A DNA stretch of 64,000 nucleotides from Marinisporobacter sp. (GCA_025210395.1 JAOARV010000024.1:1-64000); one strand, 5' to 3'; positions 48,640 through 59,495 are shown, counted from the stretch's first letter. The notes: generated by a model not told the origin, from the sequence alone. Program-made: numbers and translations.

Positions 48640-50634
48640 ATGAAGCAAAAAGTAAAAACAAAAGGAATTCGATTCAAATTAACCACAATATCTGTAATAC
48701 TCATGGTTCTACCGTTGATTTCATTGGGAGTTACTTCTTATTTAGAAGCAGTAAGAGTAACAAAAAATGAACTAAAGGAATCTTCCCTACAGACAATAAA
48801 TCAATTAAATCTATCTATTGATAATTATTTAGAAGGAATAGAAGGTTTGATAAACTTCATAGGGAATGAAGAAGATATCAAACAAATTTCTTCTCATCCA
48901 GAGAACTTAGAAAAGGTATTGACAAAATTTGAAAACCTTAAGCAATCTCGTAAAGACATTTCAGATGTATATATAAGCATAAAGGATAAAAAAACATATC
49001 CTCCACGGGAAAAGGACTATGATCCTACCCAAAGACCTTGGTATAAAGAAGCTGTAAAAAAACAATCTTTAATATTTACACAACCTTATCAAGATATAGA
49101 TACAAATAAATGGATGATTACAGGAGCAAAGCCTGTATATGATGAAAATAATCAATTTGTGGGAGTATTAGGAGTAGATGTAGAGTTAGATACTTTAGGA
49201 GAAATGCTTAAAAATGTAAAAATAGGACAAAGAGGATATCCTTTTATAGTAGATCGTAATGGAATTGTTATAATTCACAAAGATAAAGAGGTAATAGGAA
49301 AAGAATTACCTGTTAAAGAAATGCGTGAAGCCATAAATCTAAAAGAAGAAGGACATGTGGAGTATGATTGGGAAGAAGAAGGAAATATTTACAAAAAATT
49401 TGTTGTATACAGTACACTAGATGAATTGGATTGGAAAATTGCTGCTGGAATGTATATAGATGAAATACAAGAAAAAACTTCTGACATTTTGACAAATACG
49501 TTACTTACAGGAGGAATTTCAGTATTTATGGCAATAGGAATTGCTTATGCATTTGCAACCTCTATTACAGATCCTATCAAGTCCCTTGTGAATGACATGA
49601 AAAGGGTAAGTGAAGGAGATCTTTCTATAAAAAGAAAAATAGAAAGAAAAGATGAAATAGGGGAGCTAGGAACGTATTTCAATAGTATGGTAGAAGATTT
49701 AGCGAATCTCACAAAACGTATACAGGAGGTATCTACAAATGTTACTTTATCTGCTCAGAATTTAGTAACAACTTCTGAATTGGCTAGTTCATCAGCTGAA
49801 GAGGTAGCAGCAACCATTGATACGATTACAAGGGGGGCAATGGAGCAAGCAGTGGATGCAGAAAAAGGGGCAAATCTTACCATAAAATTAGCAGGTCATT
49901 TTAATGAATTAGCTACTGATTTTGACCATATCAAAAAATCTGCTGAACATGTAATGCATACAAGTGCAACAAGTATGGATGTGGTGAAGGAATTAAAAGA
50001 AAAAACACAACTAAATAATGAAGGGACACAAGCTATTGAAGGAGCTATTATTGATTTAGACAATCGTATTAAAGATATAGGAAATATATTAGAGACGATA
50101 GATGCCATTGCTGATCAAACAAATCTATTAGCACTCAATGCATCTATTGAAGCTGCAAGAGCAGGAGAAGCAGGGAAAGGCTTTACCGTAGTTGCAGATC
50201 AGATCAGAAAGCTTGCAGAAGAATCAAGTCTTTCTTCTCAAGAGATCAAAACAATCATTATGAATGTACAAGATGAAAGTGGCAATACAGTAGATATTAT
50301 GAAAGAAGTAAAAGATAGAGCCAAAGGACAAACAGCAGCTGTTATAGAAGTATATGAATCCTTTGAAAAAATATCAGGAGAGGTACATAGTGCAACAGAA
50401 AAAATTGAAGAGCTTAGTGATTTTGCAAATAAAATAAATAGAGAAAAAAATGTTATTGTAAAAGCAATAGAAAGTATAGTAGCAGTATCAGAAGAAACAG
50501 CTGCATCATCAGAAGAAGTAAATGCATCCATGCAAGAACAAGCCATGGCAGTAAATCAAATAGCAGAAGCTGCGGAGCAATTAGATGGTTTGGCTATGAA
50601 GTTAAATGAAGAGATGAGTAAGTTTAAGGTATAA
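48640..50634 (+). CDS. Methyl-accepting chemotaxis protein with Cache sensor
   Basis: The 664-residue receptor has a membrane segment (about 14-36) and a dCache-type extracytoplasmic sensor (about 40-280) with [47 protein letters not shown] (in part [15 protein letters not shown]) and [20 protein letters not shown] second membrane segment (about 285-307), HAMP, and a signalling domain with [20 protein letters not shown] and [19 protein letters not shown] follow. Cache receptors of this type sense amino acids or organic acids; the ligand here is unknown. AGAAAGGAAGGGAG precedes the ATG. Confidence 0.94.
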   Translation: MKQKVKTKGIRFKLTTISVILMVLPLISLGVTSYLEAVRVTKNELKESSLQTINQLNLSIDNYLEGIEGLINFIGNEEDIKQISSHPENLEKVLTKFENLKQSRKDISDVYISIKDKKTYPPREKDYDPTQRPWYKEAVKKQSLIFTQPYQDIDTNKWMITGAKPVYDENNQFVGVLGVDVELDTLGEMLKNVKIGQRGYPFIVDRNGIVIIHKDKEVIGKELPVKEMREAINLKEEGHVEYDWEEEGNIYKKFVVYSTLDELDWKIAAGMYIDEIQEKTSDILTNTLLTGGISVFMAIGIAYAFATSITDPIKSLVNDMKRVSEGDLSIKRKIERKDEIGELGTYFNSMVEDLANLTKRIQEVSTNVTLSAQNLVTTSELASSSAEEVAATIDTITRGAMEQAVDAEKGANLTIKLAGHFNELATDFDHIKKSAEHVMHTSATSMDVVKELKEKTQLNNEGTQAIEGAIIDLDNRIKDIGNILETIDAIADQTNLLALNASIEAARAGEAGKGFTVVADQIRKLAEESSLSSQEIKTIIMNVQDESGNTVDIMKEVKDRAKGQTAAVIEVYESFEKISGEVHSATEKIEELSDFANKINREKNVIVKAIESIVAVSEETAASSEEVNASMQEQAMAVNQIAEAAEQLDGLAMKLNEEMSKFKV

Positions 50635-50652
50635 AACAGAATATATAAATGA

Positions 50653-50684
50653 GAAAAACCGAGATGAACACATCTCGGTTTTTG
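50653..50684. terminator. Bidirectional terminator after the chemoreceptor
   Basis: AAAAACCGAGATG and CATCTCGGTTTTT form a perfect 13-bp stem. Confidence 0.9.
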
Positions 50685-50699
50685 AGAATGAAAAATCTA

Positions 50700-51023
50700 T
50701 TATTTAACAGCTTTTAATTTTACAATATCGCTCCAATTACTTGCAGTGATTAATTCTACCTGCATTAAGTCTTTTCTTATTCCCTTAAGGTCACCTTTTA
50801 TTTCAGCTAGATCATGTGACATATGGTCTTTCGCTGCTTTATTCACGTCGGCTTTATGTTCTAAGGATTTGAGAATTTGGGTATTTTCTTCTACTTGGCT
50901 GTCTAATGCTTTCAAAATATAGGTGTGTTCTTTTACCTGTTCAGTTAGTGAATCTAAGCGGTCATTGATTTTCTTCTGACCTTCCATTAGTTCATTAAGG
51001 ATATTTAGTATTTGCTTTTCCAA
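50700..51023 (-). CDS. Small coiled-coil protein, unidentified
   Basis: The 107-residue protein is almost entirely helical with heptad-like spacing (ILNELMEGQKKINDRLDSLTEQV, in part; HTYILKALDSQVEENTQILKSLEHK). It has no cysteine, signal peptide or membrane segment. It resembles short hypothetical coiled-coil proteins common in Clostridia that end in a hydrophobic TASNWSDIVKLK tail. The start is a TTG at 51023 preceded by AGGTG at a spacing of 7. No functional inference is possible. Confidence 0.7.
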   Translation of the reverse strand: MEKQILNILNELMEGQKKINDRLDSLTEQVKEHTYILKALDSQVEENTQILKSLEHKADVNKAAKDHMSHDLAEIKGDLKGIRKDLMQVELITASNWSDIVKLKAVK

Positions 51024-51677
51024 TGTTTTTCACCTACTTTTCTTATGTAAGGTTGTTGGTTTACTTATAATATATCATGAATAGGAGGAAGGACTCAAGG
51101 GAGAAGAGTGTGTAAAATTTGGAATGTTGGAGGGTTTAGTATTAGAAAATAGAAGGCAAATGATAACATGAGGAAATAGATATTATTATTTATTTTTTAA
51201 GGGTATATTTAAGGAAGAATTAATAGAGGCTGAAAGAATACATAGTAGCATGAAATTAATGGAACAGATTTTAAATAAGAAGACAAATGAGATGAGGCAG
51301 GGCGTTGTAGAGACTCAATTTTTTATATGTAATACATAGGTATAGTTTTTTAAAACAATGTAATAATCTTAAAGGGATTATTAAAATAGCATTATTGGGG
51401 CGTTGGGTTCCTTTGGAGAAAAAAGTTGGCAAATAAAGGATATAAACAGAAAGAAAAGCATTAGGATTTAAATAATAATAAAAAGGAAAAATGTAATTAT
51501 TAGAGAATATAGTAAAATAAATCCATAACAATAAGGATTGAAGTATATAATATTTTATGCAATTAAATATTCCACTATAACAAGGATATAAAACATTTTG
51601 TTTAATATAATATTTAATGCATATTCCACGAATATGTAGCTGATAATAAGTGCATAAGAAAACAAAGGAGGTGCAAG
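51024..51677. other. Gene-free stretch before the cas operon
   Basis: The 654 bases carry no convincing gene. A 55-codon open stretch on the plus strand (51172-51338) lacks a ribosome binding site and may be decayed coding sequence. A small perfect inverted repeat CATATTC-CAC-GAATATG lies at 51620-51636, 30 bases before the cas8b ribosome binding site. No clear promoter of consensus type is seen. Confidence 0.5.
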
Positions 51678-53549
51678 ATGTTAAATGCAGTAGCTGTAAT
51701 AGGTCAAAATCAATTTGAAAAATTAAAAGAACAAGGAGGAGATATTTTAGATATATTGGTACAAGATGTTACAGGAGGAGGAACTTATAATAAAGGAATT
51801 CTTATTACAGTAGAAAAAAATGAAGAGTTTGTTTATAAAGGAGTAGATTTAAGAGAATATGATGAAGAAGATAAAAAGAGATATTTTTATAGAGCAGGAA
51901 GTTCTAGAGGGGCAGACTTAACCCCTACTGCAAAAATAACAGAATCATCTAAAACCTTTAATAATAAGATCATAAAATCATTACAAGAGACAGTAAGTTT
52001 GAAGGAAGACCAATTTAAAGAAGAGATAATACAATTAGATAAAATTAAATCTTTGTTAGAAGACAATGCTGATCAGATTATTAGAGATATTGAACAGCAA
52101 AAAAAATCCTTAGATAAAAAAGAACAAGCATTTCTTACTATACTAGTTAAAGAGCATGGAGAAGAAAAATTTGTAGGAGATTATGAGGTTTTTAAGTATA
52201 AGCTTATTGAAGATACATTAAGAAAATATTACTTTAGTCAGACTTATAAGGTTATATCAAAAGCAGAAAATAAGATTTGCTCCATGTGTCTAGAACAAAA
52301 GGAAGTTAACGGATTAGCGAGCCCCTTTCCTTTTACAACCTTTGATAAATTAGGATATTTAAGTGGCGGGTTTCAAAGAGAAAAATCGTGGAAAAATATT
52401 CCGATATGCAATGATTGTGGTTTAGCATTAGAATTAGGAAAAAATTACTTAAATGATCATTTGAGATTTTCATTTTTAGGAGGAATAAGTTATTATATTA
52501 TTCCAAAATTGATAGATGAAAAGGATACGAATAGGGTTCTTAAGACATACAAAAGATTGAAAAGAGTTGAAAAATTTGAAGATCATCAAGATGCATATAT
52601 ATCTACAGAAGAAAAAATAATAAAAAAACTTGGAGAAGCTACAAATAAAGTAACATTAAATTTAATGTTTTTCGAAGAAAAGCAAAATGCTTTTAATATC
52701 CTTGCAAATATTGAAGATGTACTTCCTTCTAGACTGAAATTTATTTTTGATGAAATATATAAAATGAATACAATAGCTATGTTTAAGCAATTTAGAATAC
52801 AAAAAGAAAAAGAAATACCTATATTCATTAATTTTAGAACATTAAATCAGGTGATTTCAGCGAAAGGAAATAGAAAGTACTTTTTAGAATGTATTTATAA
52901 AATTTTTAAAGGAGATAAAATATCTTATCCTTTTTTATTAAGATTTATCGTTGAAGATCTTTTTTATGCCTATAATCAAGAACAACACGACAAAAAAGAT
53001 TCAAAAGGTAGAGGATTTAATCTTACTACTATTTCTAATTATGGATTGTTATATTTAATGAAAAAAGTACAAGTGCTTAACTATAAGAGAAAGGAAGGTG
53101 CTACGATGTTAGAGTCAGAAAAAAATATATACAATCTTAAAGATTATGAAAGCAAGAAAGTAATGTTTGAAGAATTTTTTAAGCACCAATTAGATTTTTT
53201 TGATGAACCAATAAAGAAAGCATTATTTTTACAAGGATATTTAGCACAAAAGCTAATCAACTTTCAAGCTTTTGAAAAAGATGGAAGAACACCTTTTAAA
53301 GCAAGACTTAAAGGATTAAAGTTAAAGGAAAGAGATATTAAGAGATTAATAGTTGAAATACGAGGAAAGTTTGATGAATATGATGTTAACTATTATAAAC
53401 AAGAACAAAGTTTAATGTCTAAATATATAATTGATTGTGGAGAAAAATGGAACATATCGCATTTAGAAATACCATTTTATTTTGCACTAGGTATGAATAT
53501 GGTTCATTGCTTTATAACAAATGAAAAGGAGGAAAATAAAAATGAGTGA
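51678..53549 (+). CDS. cas8b: Type I-B CRISPR-associated protein Cas8b (TM1802/Csh1-like)
   Basis: The 623-residue large subunit of Cascade is of the TM1802-like Csh1 group. It has a YNKGILITVEKNE strand near the N-terminus, a zinc ribbon with CSMC (about 201-204) and CNDC (about 244-247), SPFPFTTFDKLGYLSGGF between them, and a helical C-terminal part. Cas8b normally recognises the PAM and starts R-loop formation. AAAGGAGGTG precedes the ATG. It is the first gene of the operon; its last 8 bases overlap cas7. Confidence 0.9.
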   Translation: MLNAVAVIGQNQFEKLKEQGGDILDILVQDVTGGGTYNKGILITVEKNEEFVYKGVDLREYDEEDKKRYFYRAGSSRGADLTPTAKITESSKTFNNKIIKSLQETVSLKEDQFKEEIIQLDKIKSLLEDNADQIIRDIEQQKKSLDKKEQAFLTILVKEHGEEKFVGDYEVFKYKLIEDTLRKYYFSQTYKVISKAENKICSMCLEQKEVNGLASPFPFTTFDKLGYLSGGFQREKSWKNIPICNDCGLALELGKNYLNDHLRFSFLGGISYYIIPKLIDEKDTNRVLKTYKRLKRVEKFEDHQDAYISTEEKIIKKLGEATNKVTLNLMFFEEKQNAFNILANIEDVLPSRLKFIFDEIYKMNTIAMFKQFRIQKEKEIPIFINFRTLNQVISAKGNRKYFLECIYKIFKGDKISYPFLLRFIVEDLFYAYNQEQHDKKDSKGRGFNLTTISNYGLLYLMKKVQVLNYKRKEGATMLESEKNIYNLKDYESKKVMFEEFFKHQLDFFDEPIKKALFLQGYLAQKLINFQAFEKDGRTPFKARLKGLKLKERDIKRLIVEIRGKFDEYDVNYYKQEQSLMSKYIIDCGEKWNISHLEIPFYFALGMNMVHCFITNEKEENKNE

Positions 53550-54462
53550 AGTTAAAAATAGAGGGGAGATCCTATTTCTATATGATCTCAAAGATGCAAA
53601 TCCTAATGGGGATCCATTAGATAGCAATAAGCCTAGAATAGATGAAGAAACATCTATTAATATTGTTACGGATGTAAGACTAAAAAGAACGATTCGAGAT
53701 TATTTGTTTGAATATAAAGAGCAAGAAATTTTTGTAAGAGAGAAAGCTGATAAAAAAGGAAAAATACAAGATGGAAAACAGAGAGGACAAGATTTTGGAA
53801 AGAAGAAAGAAGAGATTATGGAGAATGTTTTAGAGCAATGTATTGATGTAAGATTATTTGGTGCAACTATTCCTATGGATAAAGATTCTGTCACTTTTAC
53901 AGGACCTGTACAGTTTTCGATGGGAAGATCTTTGCATAAGGTAGAACTAAAATATATGAAAGGAACAGGAGCCTTTGCTTCAGGAGAAGGAAAGAAAAAT
54001 AAGACTTTTAGAGAAGAGTATGTATTACCTTACTCATTAATTGGATTTTATGGAATAGTAAATGAGAATGCAGCAAAGCATACGGGCTTAAAAGAGAAAG
54101 ACGTTACACTATTATTAGATGGTATGTGGAATGGAACAAAAAATTTAATATCAAGATCAAAAATTGGACAAGTACCAAGACTATTGATGAAGATTAATTA
54201 TAAAGAAAAAAATTATCATATAGGAGACTTGTTGAGAGGAATAAAACTAGTTACATCATTAAATGCTGAAGAAGCTATACGGGGAATAGAAGACTATCAT
54301 TTAGATGTAACAGAAATTGTAGGTATATTAAACAAAAACATAGATATTATTGAATCTATAGAATTTAAAGTTGATGAAAGAATAAATTTTACTTTTAAAG
54401 AGAAAACTATGGAATTTATTGAGATATTCAAAAAATTCAAGATGGAAGAAATAAAGTTGTAA
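53542..54462 (+). CDS. cas7: Type I-B Cas7 (Csh2) backbone subunit
   Basis: The 306-residue RAMP protein forms the crRNA-binding backbone. Family phrases: GEILFLYDLKDANPNGDPLDSNKPRID (in part LKDANPNGDP), TDVRLKRTIRDYL, DVRLFGATIPM, and TGPVQFSMGRSLHKV, GFYGIVNENAAKHTGL. The start is the ATG at 53542 with AGGAGG upstream at 53528-53533; the frame opens 7 codons earlier without one. It overlaps the end of cas8b by 8 bases. Confidence 0.95.
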   Translation: MSEVKNRGEILFLYDLKDANPNGDPLDSNKPRIDEETSINIVTDVRLKRTIRDYLFEYKEQEIFVREKADKKGKIQDGKQRGQDFGKKKEEIMENVLEQCIDVRLFGATIPMDKDSVTFTGPVQFSMGRSLHKVELKYMKGTGAFASGEGKKNKTFREEYVLPYSLIGFYGIVNENAAKHTGLKEKDVTLLLDGMWNGTKNLISRSKIGQVPRLLMKINYKEKNYHIGDLLRGIKLVTSLNAEEAIRGIEDYHLDVTEIVGILNKNIDIIESIEFKVDERINFTFKEKTMEFIEIFKKFKMEEIKL

Positions 54463-54474
54463 GGGATGATAAAT

Positions 54475-55179
54475 ATGAATAATTGTCTTGTTTTTGACAT
54501 TTGGGGGGAGTATGGACATTTTAAGAAATTCTATACGACTTCATCTCCCTTATCATTTTCATTTCCATCTAGAACAGCAGTAATAGGAATAGTAGCTGCT
54601 ATATTAGGAATTGATAAGAGAGAATATATTAAATTTTTTCCTAAAGAAGAAACTTATATAGGCATTAAGATCATGAACCCTATAAAAAAAATAAGAATGG
54701 GATTAAACTTAATAGATACAAAAAAGGCAAAAGAATTTATGTCCAAAATACATGGACGAACACAAATAAATATGGAACTCATTAAAGATGCAAAGTTTAG
54801 AATATATTTTTCTCATAAAAATCCAGAAATATATCAAAAATTAAAATACATGTTGGAGAGGCACTATACAACTTATACCTTATGTTTAGGATTAAGTGAA
54901 TGTATTGCTAACTATGAATATATTGATGAATTACCAGTAAAAAAGATTACAGATAAAAATGTAAAAATTTCGAGCATTATTCCATATAATGAAGAACTAA
55001 AACTAAATTTTGAAGCAGGGTTAGCGTATTATAAAGAGGTTGTTCCAAATGATATGAATACAGAGAGAGAAGTACTAGAATATATAAAAATATTATTTGA
55101 AAAAAATGGTAAAGGTATACGTTGTAACCCTAAAGAATGCTGGCAAGTAGGTGATGAAGATTATGTGTTATTCCTTTAA
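54475..55179 (+). CDS. cas5: Type I-B Cas5
   Basis: The 234-residue RAMP protein binds the crRNA 5' handle. It begins CLVFDIWGEYGHFKKFYTTSSPLSFSFPSRTAVIG (in part GEYGHFKKFYTTSSPLSF), followed by the glycine-rich VIGIVAAILGI. The pattern fits Cas5h. AAGGG at 54461 lies 9 bases before the ATG at 54475; a nearer ATG at 54466 would give three more residues. Its end overlaps the start of cas3 by 17 bases. Confidence 0.92.
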   Translation: MNNCLVFDIWGEYGHFKKFYTTSSPLSFSFPSRTAVIGIVAAILGIDKREYIKFFPKEETYIGIKIMNPIKKIRMGLNLIDTKKAKEFMSKIHGRTQINMELIKDAKFRIYFSHKNPEIYQKLKYMLERHYTTYTLCLGLSECIANYEYIDELPVKKITDKNVKISSIIPYNEELKLNFEAGLAYYKEVVPNDMNTEREVLEYIKILFEKNGKGIRCNPKECWQVGDEDYVLFL

Positions 55180-57541
55180 ATTAAATTCTCATCCAGAAGT
55201 TTTACTTAAAGAACATCTTGAGCATGTAGCTGAGGAAGCAAGAGTAAAAATAAGAACAAAAAATCTTAGATTTTCTATAGATAAAGATATATTAGAAGAA
55301 GTTGCCTTCCTCATGGGGTTATCCCATGACATTGGGAAGGCTACTTCTTATTTTCAAGAGTATATACATTCTATAGAAAGAGGAAAAGTACCCTGTATTG
55401 ATAAAGAGAAAAAAAGTCATGGACTTTTATCAGCATTATTTGGATATATACTTGTAGAAAATTATTTAGAAAAACAAGTACAAAAGAGTGATTTATTAGA
55501 TTATTTGCCATCACTAGCTTTTACTGCTATAAAAAGGCATCATGGGAATTTAGAAGATATATTTAAAGAATTTGATTATAGCAATCAAAGATTAAAAAGT
55601 GAAAGAAAGTTAATAGAAGATCAGTTAGAAGAAATAGATTATGAGGAGCTTGAAGAAATATTAAAACCATACATTGTCAGTTCCATTGATAATATTCACG
55701 CTAGTGTATTCGCTTTATTAGATCGACTCCCTGATGAGGAGGAAAAATTTGATGATTATCATGAAGAAGAAACTTATGAGTTATTTATTTTATCCAAATT
55801 ACTATTTTCCACTTTGATATCTAGTGATAAATATGATGCTATATTTCATCAAAGAGAAAATACTATCGAGCACCAAATAGAAACAGATCTAGTAGATAGA
55901 TACAAAATATTGAAGAATTTTAATAAAGATCATCCAGTAAATAAAATTAGAGAAGAGGTATATGAAGATGTATTAGGTAGTTTAAAAGGAATAGAAAAAA
56001 ATGATCGAATTATGTCTATTACACTGCCTACAGGAACAGGAAAGACATTAACTTCATTTTCATTTGCGTTAAATCTAAAGAATCGACTTGAAAATGAGAA
56101 TAAGAGAGAGTACAAAATAATATATAGCTTACCTTTTACCAGCATAATAGATCAAAACTTTAATGTTTTTGAAGAAATATTTAAGAATATAAAAGGAAAT
56201 ATACCAACAAATGAAGTGTTATTAAAGCATCACTATCTAGCAGATTTGAGCTATACAGGAGGCAATGATGAATTTAACATCAATGAAAGTAAGTTTATGA
56301 TTGAGAATTGGAAATCACAAATTATTGTGACTACATTTATTCAATTTTTCCACACAATATTTTCGAATAGGAATGCACCTTTAATGAAATATCATAATAT
56401 AGCAAATTCAATTGTAATTCTTGATGAAATTCAATCAATTCATCATAAATATTGGGAGATTATAAATGGAGTATTTAAAGCTATGGCAAAGTATTTAGAT
56501 ATATATTTCATATTAGTAACAGCCACGCAGCCGTTAATTTTTGATAAATCAAAAGGAGAGATTAAGGAGTTAGCTCAAAGAAGCAAACATTATTTTGAGA
56601 TGTTTAATAGAACAAAATTACATTTAAATATAGAAGAAGCATTGCATATTGAAAACTTTTTAGAGTGGGTGGAGGATTTGATAGGACAAAATTCCCAGAA
56701 TGATATTTTGGTAGTGATGAATACCATAAAATCATCCCTACAGGTTTATGAATTTATTGAGCTGTTATCGCTTGAAAACACAGAATTGTATTACTTATCA
56801 ACAAATATTATACCAAGAGATAGAAAAGAGAGAATTAAAGATATAAAAAAGAATTCTAAACCTAGAAAAATTATAGTAAGCACACAATTAATTGAAGCAG
56901 GAGTAGATATAGATGTCAATCTAGTCATAAGAGATTTTGGTCCATTAGATTCAATCAATCAAGTGGCAGGAAGATGTAATAGAAATGGGAAAAAACAGCA
57001 GGGGGATGTATATATTTTTCGATTGAAAAATGATAAAAAAGAATATAATCAATATGTATATGATGATATACTTATTGCAAAAACAATTCAAGTTTTAAAA
57101 GAATATAGTATGATTGAAGAAAAAAAATTTTTAAATATAGCAGATGCGTATTTTAAAATTGTAAAAGCACATAAGAGCAAGGAACGATCTAGAAAATTAT
57201 TAGAAAGTATTTATAGAATAGAACATGAGAAAGTAAAGGATGATTTTAAGCTAATAGAGCAAGATTATGAGAAGGTGGATGTATTTATTGAAATAGATGA
57301 GCATGCAAGAAAAATATGGAATAAATATGAACAAATAGGGCTGATAGCAAATCGCATAGAAAGAAGAAATAGATTTTTAGAGATAAAAAAAGAATTTCAT
57401 GAGTATGTGATTAGTATCAATAAGAATAAATTCCTAAAAGACATAGAAGGATTATATGGATATATTAGTTATGAAGAAAAGAATGGTGTGTATGATGAAA
57501 AAACAGGATATAAAAATATAGATGAGACAATAATTTTTTAG
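55163..57541 (+). CDS. cas3: CRISPR-associated helicase/nuclease Cas3
   Basis: Cas3 degrades target DNA after recruitment by Cascade. The 792-residue protein has the HD nuclease domain at the N-terminus (HLEHVAEEA, then LMGLSHDIGK with H55-D56, and IKRHHGN), followed by an SF2 helicase: Walker A LPTGTGKTLT (about 287-294), motif II ILDEIQSIHH, motif III VTATQP, motif V VSTQLIEAGVDIDVN and motif VI NQVAGRCNRNG. HD and helicase are fused in the usual way. Of the candidate starts (GTG 55151, ATG 55154, ATG 55163) the last has the best spacing to AGGTGA. Confidence 0.95.
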   Translation: MCYSFKLNSHPEVLLKEHLEHVAEEARVKIRTKNLRFSIDKDILEEVAFLMGLSHDIGKATSYFQEYIHSIERGKVPCIDKEKKSHGLLSALFGYILVENYLEKQVQKSDLLDYLPSLAFTAIKRHHGNLEDIFKEFDYSNQRLKSERKLIEDQLEEIDYEELEEILKPYIVSSIDNIHASVFALLDRLPDEEEKFDDYHEEETYELFILSKLLFSTLISSDKYDAIFHQRENTIEHQIETDLVDRYKILKNFNKDHPVNKIREEVYEDVLGSLKGIEKNDRIMSITLPTGTGKTLTSFSFALNLKNRLENENKREYKIIYSLPFTSIIDQNFNVFEEIFKNIKGNIPTNEVLLKHHYLADLSYTGGNDEFNINESKFMIENWKSQIIVTTFIQFFHTIFSNRNAPLMKYHNIANSIVILDEIQSIHHKYWEIINGVFKAMAKYLDIYFILVTATQPLIFDKSKGEIKELAQRSKHYFEMFNRTKLHLNIEEALHIENFLEWVEDLIGQNSQNDILVVMNTIKSSLQVYEFIELLSLENTELYYLSTNIIPRDRKERIKDIKKNSKPRKIIVSTQLIEAGVDIDVNLVIRDFGPLDSINQVAGRCNRNGKKQQGDVYIFRLKNDKKEYNQYVYDDILIAKTIQVLKEYSMIEEKKFLNIADAYFKIVKAHKSKERSRKLLESIYRIEHEKVKDDFKLIEQDYEKVDVFIEIDEHARKIWNKYEQIGLIANRIERRNRFLEIKKEFHEYVISINKNKFLKDIEGLYGYISYEEKNGVYDEKTGYKNIDETIIF

Positions 57542-57554
57542 TGGAGGATTGGAC

Positions 57555-58211
57555 ATGGAATTAAAAATATTTGAATTGAAATTAGAGAACAATGAATTAG
57601 AAAGAAGAGACATACCAAAAGTAAGAGGATATTTAGCTAATAAATTTCCCCAGTATATAGAGCTACATAATCATATTGATGGGGATAAGTTTCGATATGG
57701 TTATCCCCTTATACAATATAAAACAATTGGCAAAACTCCATATATAATAGGCATTAATGAGGGTGCAGATGTATTAATGAAAATTGAAGATGATATTGAG
57801 GATATAGACATAAGAAAGAGCGTAGTGAAGGTATATGAAAAGGGATATACCTTTAAGAAGAGTTTACTAAAAGAACGTGAAGATATGGTGCAATATCGCT
57901 TTATAACACCTTGGATGGCACTTAATCAAATGAATCATAGAAAATATTTAGAATTAGATCAGTGGGAAGATAAAGTGAAATTGCTAGAATCAATTTTAAA
58001 AGGAAACCTTTTATCATTATGTAAAAATTTTGATTATCGAATACAAAAGCATATTGAAATATTGCTGAAGGTAAGACCTATAAAAGTAAATTTTAAAAAT
58101 AATACCATGGTAGCATTTAAAGGAAAATTTAAAGTGAATATAGATATACCAGATTACCTAGGAATCGGTAAATCTGTATCAAGAGGTTTTGGAACTATCA
58201 AAAGGAGTTGA
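57555..58211 (+). CDS. cas6: CRISPR endoribonuclease Cas6 (Cas6b type)
   Basis: Cas6 cleaves the precursor transcript in the repeat to leave an 8-nt 5' tag. The 218-residue protein shows the Cas6b N-domain (IPKVRGYLANKFPQYIELHNHIDG; RYGYPLIQYKTIGKTPYIIGINEG in parts) with histidines HNH around residues 39-41 as candidate catalytic residues, and the glycine-rich C-terminal loop GIGKSVSRGFGTIK. GGAGG lies 7 bases before the ATG at 57555; the frame opens at a TTG at 57549. It sits between cas3 and cas1 rather than at the head of the operon. Confidence 0.88.
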   Translation: MELKIFELKLENNELERRDIPKVRGYLANKFPQYIELHNHIDGDKFRYGYPLIQYKTIGKTPYIIGINEGADVLMKIEDDIEDIDIRKSVVKVYEKGYTFKKSLLKEREDMVQYRFITPWMALNQMNHRKYLELDQWEDKVKLLESILKGNLLSLCKNFDYRIQKHIEILLKVRPIKVNFKNNTMVAFKGKFKVNIDIPDYLGIGKSVSRGFGTIKRS

Positions 58212-58215
58212 TATT

Positions 58216-59205
58216 TTGCAACTAGTGATCAATACACCAGGAACTTATGTATGCAAAAGGGGAGATTGTTTTCAAATAAAAAGAGACAATGAAAAGCAAG
58301 AGATTTCAGCAAAAAAAGTAGAGCAGCTACTCATCACTACAAGAGCTGCTCTATCTACAGATGCTATAGAGCTTGCTATAGAAAACAATATAGATATTGT
58401 TTTTTTGAAAAGTACAGGACGACCCCTAGGGAGAGTTTGGCATTCAAAGCTAGGCAGTATTAGCACCATAAGAAGAAAACAACTATTTTTACAAGAAAAT
58501 AAATTAGGACTTGAGCTTGTAAAAGAATGGATATTACAAAAACTTAATAATCAGATGGAGCATTTAAATAAACTGAGCATGAATAGGAGAGATGATCGAC
58601 GAGAAATCATCAAAGAGGGAATAGAAAGAATCAAAGAACAAGTAAAAAATGTAGAAAGAATTTCAAAAGAAAAATCTATAGATCAAATAAGAGATAGCTT
58701 GCAAGGATATGAGGGGAGTGCGAGTCGTGCATATTTCCATGCTTTAGGAGAAACTATCATAGAAAAATATAAATTTCATGGAAGAAGTAGAAACCCTGCT
58801 CAAGATCCATTCAATTGTATGCTCAATTATGGCTATGGTATCCTTTATTCTAGTGTAGAAAAAGCTTGTATCATTGCAGGACTAGATCCGTATATAGGGA
58901 TTATGCATACAGATAATTACAACAAAAAATCACTTGTATTTGATTTGGTTGAAATGTATAGAGGGTATATGGATGAAATAGTTTTTAAAATCTTTGCCAA
59001 AAAGAAAGTAAAAAAAGAACATTTTGATCAAATAGAAGAGGGTGGCTATTATCTCAATCAAGAAGGAAAAAAGCTTTTGATTGCAGATTATAACAAAGAG
59101 CTAGAGCGGAAAATAAGATATAAAGGTAGAAATATTGCCCTTCAAAATATTATTCAATATGATTGCCATAATATTGCCAATAGAATTTTGAAGGAGGCTT
59201 TGTAA
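58216..59205 (+). CDS. cas1: CRISPR integrase Cas1
   Basis: Cas1 with Cas2 inserts new spacers. The 329-residue protein has the expected metal-binding residues: E166 in GYEGSASRAYF, H231 in GIMHTDNYN and E246 in DLVEMYRG, plus an N-terminal beta domain with LLITTRAALSTDAIELAIENNIDIVFL (in part). The start is a TTG at 58216, 8 bases after AAAGGAG; the Cas6 stop lies between them. The frame opens upstream at 58189 without a ribosome binding site. Confidence 0.95.
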   Translation: MQLVINTPGTYVCKRGDCFQIKRDNEKQEISAKKVEQLLITTRAALSTDAIELAIENNIDIVFLKSTGRPLGRVWHSKLGSISTIRRKQLFLQENKLGLELVKEWILQKLNNQMEHLNKLSMNRRDDRREIIKEGIERIKEQVKNVERISKEKSIDQIRDSLQGYEGSASRAYFHALGETIIEKYKFHGRSRNPAQDPFNCMLNYGYGILYSSVEKACIIAGLDPYIGIMHTDNYNKKSLVFDLVEMYRGYMDEIVFKIFAKKKVKKEHFDQIEEGGYYLNQEGKKLLIADYNKELERKIRYKGRNIALQNIIQYDCHNIANRILKEAL

Positions 59206-59495
59206 TGCTCATATGGGTTATTTACGATATTAGAAGTAACAAAATAAGAGGAAAAGTAGCAAGACATTGTAAAGATATAGGACTATATAGAGTGCAGAAA
59301 AGTGTATTTTTAGGAGATGTAGAAGACAATACACTAGATGAACTAAAACTAAGAGTAGAAGATATGGTAGATTTGGATAACGATTCTGTATATGTATTTC
59401 CCATGAGTAAAGCTGAGCTAAAAAAGGCAGGACTTATCGGTCAAGCCTTTGATAAGGAGCTGGTAACAGATGAAGTCATCTCACAATTTTTTTAA
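59205..59495 (+). CDS. cas2: CRISPR adaptation protein Cas2
   Basis: The 96-residue ferredoxin-fold protein reads MLIWVIYDIRSNKIRGKVAR with the early aspartate (YDI), then GLYRVQKSVFLGDV and SVYVFPMSKAELKKA. Its ATG overlaps the Cas1 stop in TAATG. It dimerises between two Cas1 dimers during spacer insertion. The C-terminus is slightly extended and overlaps cas4. Confidence 0.95.
   Translation: MLIWVIYDIRSNKIRGKVARHCKDIGLYRVQKSVFLGDVEDNTLDELKLRVEDMVDLDNDSVYVFPMSKAELKKAGLIGQAFDKELVTDEVISQFF

Noticed and set aside
51172..51338. Open plus-strand stretch containing MKLMEQILNKKTNEMRQG
   Set aside because: There is no ribosome binding site, it is short, and no family is recognised; at most a decayed fragment.
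51271..51531. 86-codon minus-strand ORF before the cas operon
   Set aside because: Low-complexity composition from AT-rich intergenic DNA and no start signals.
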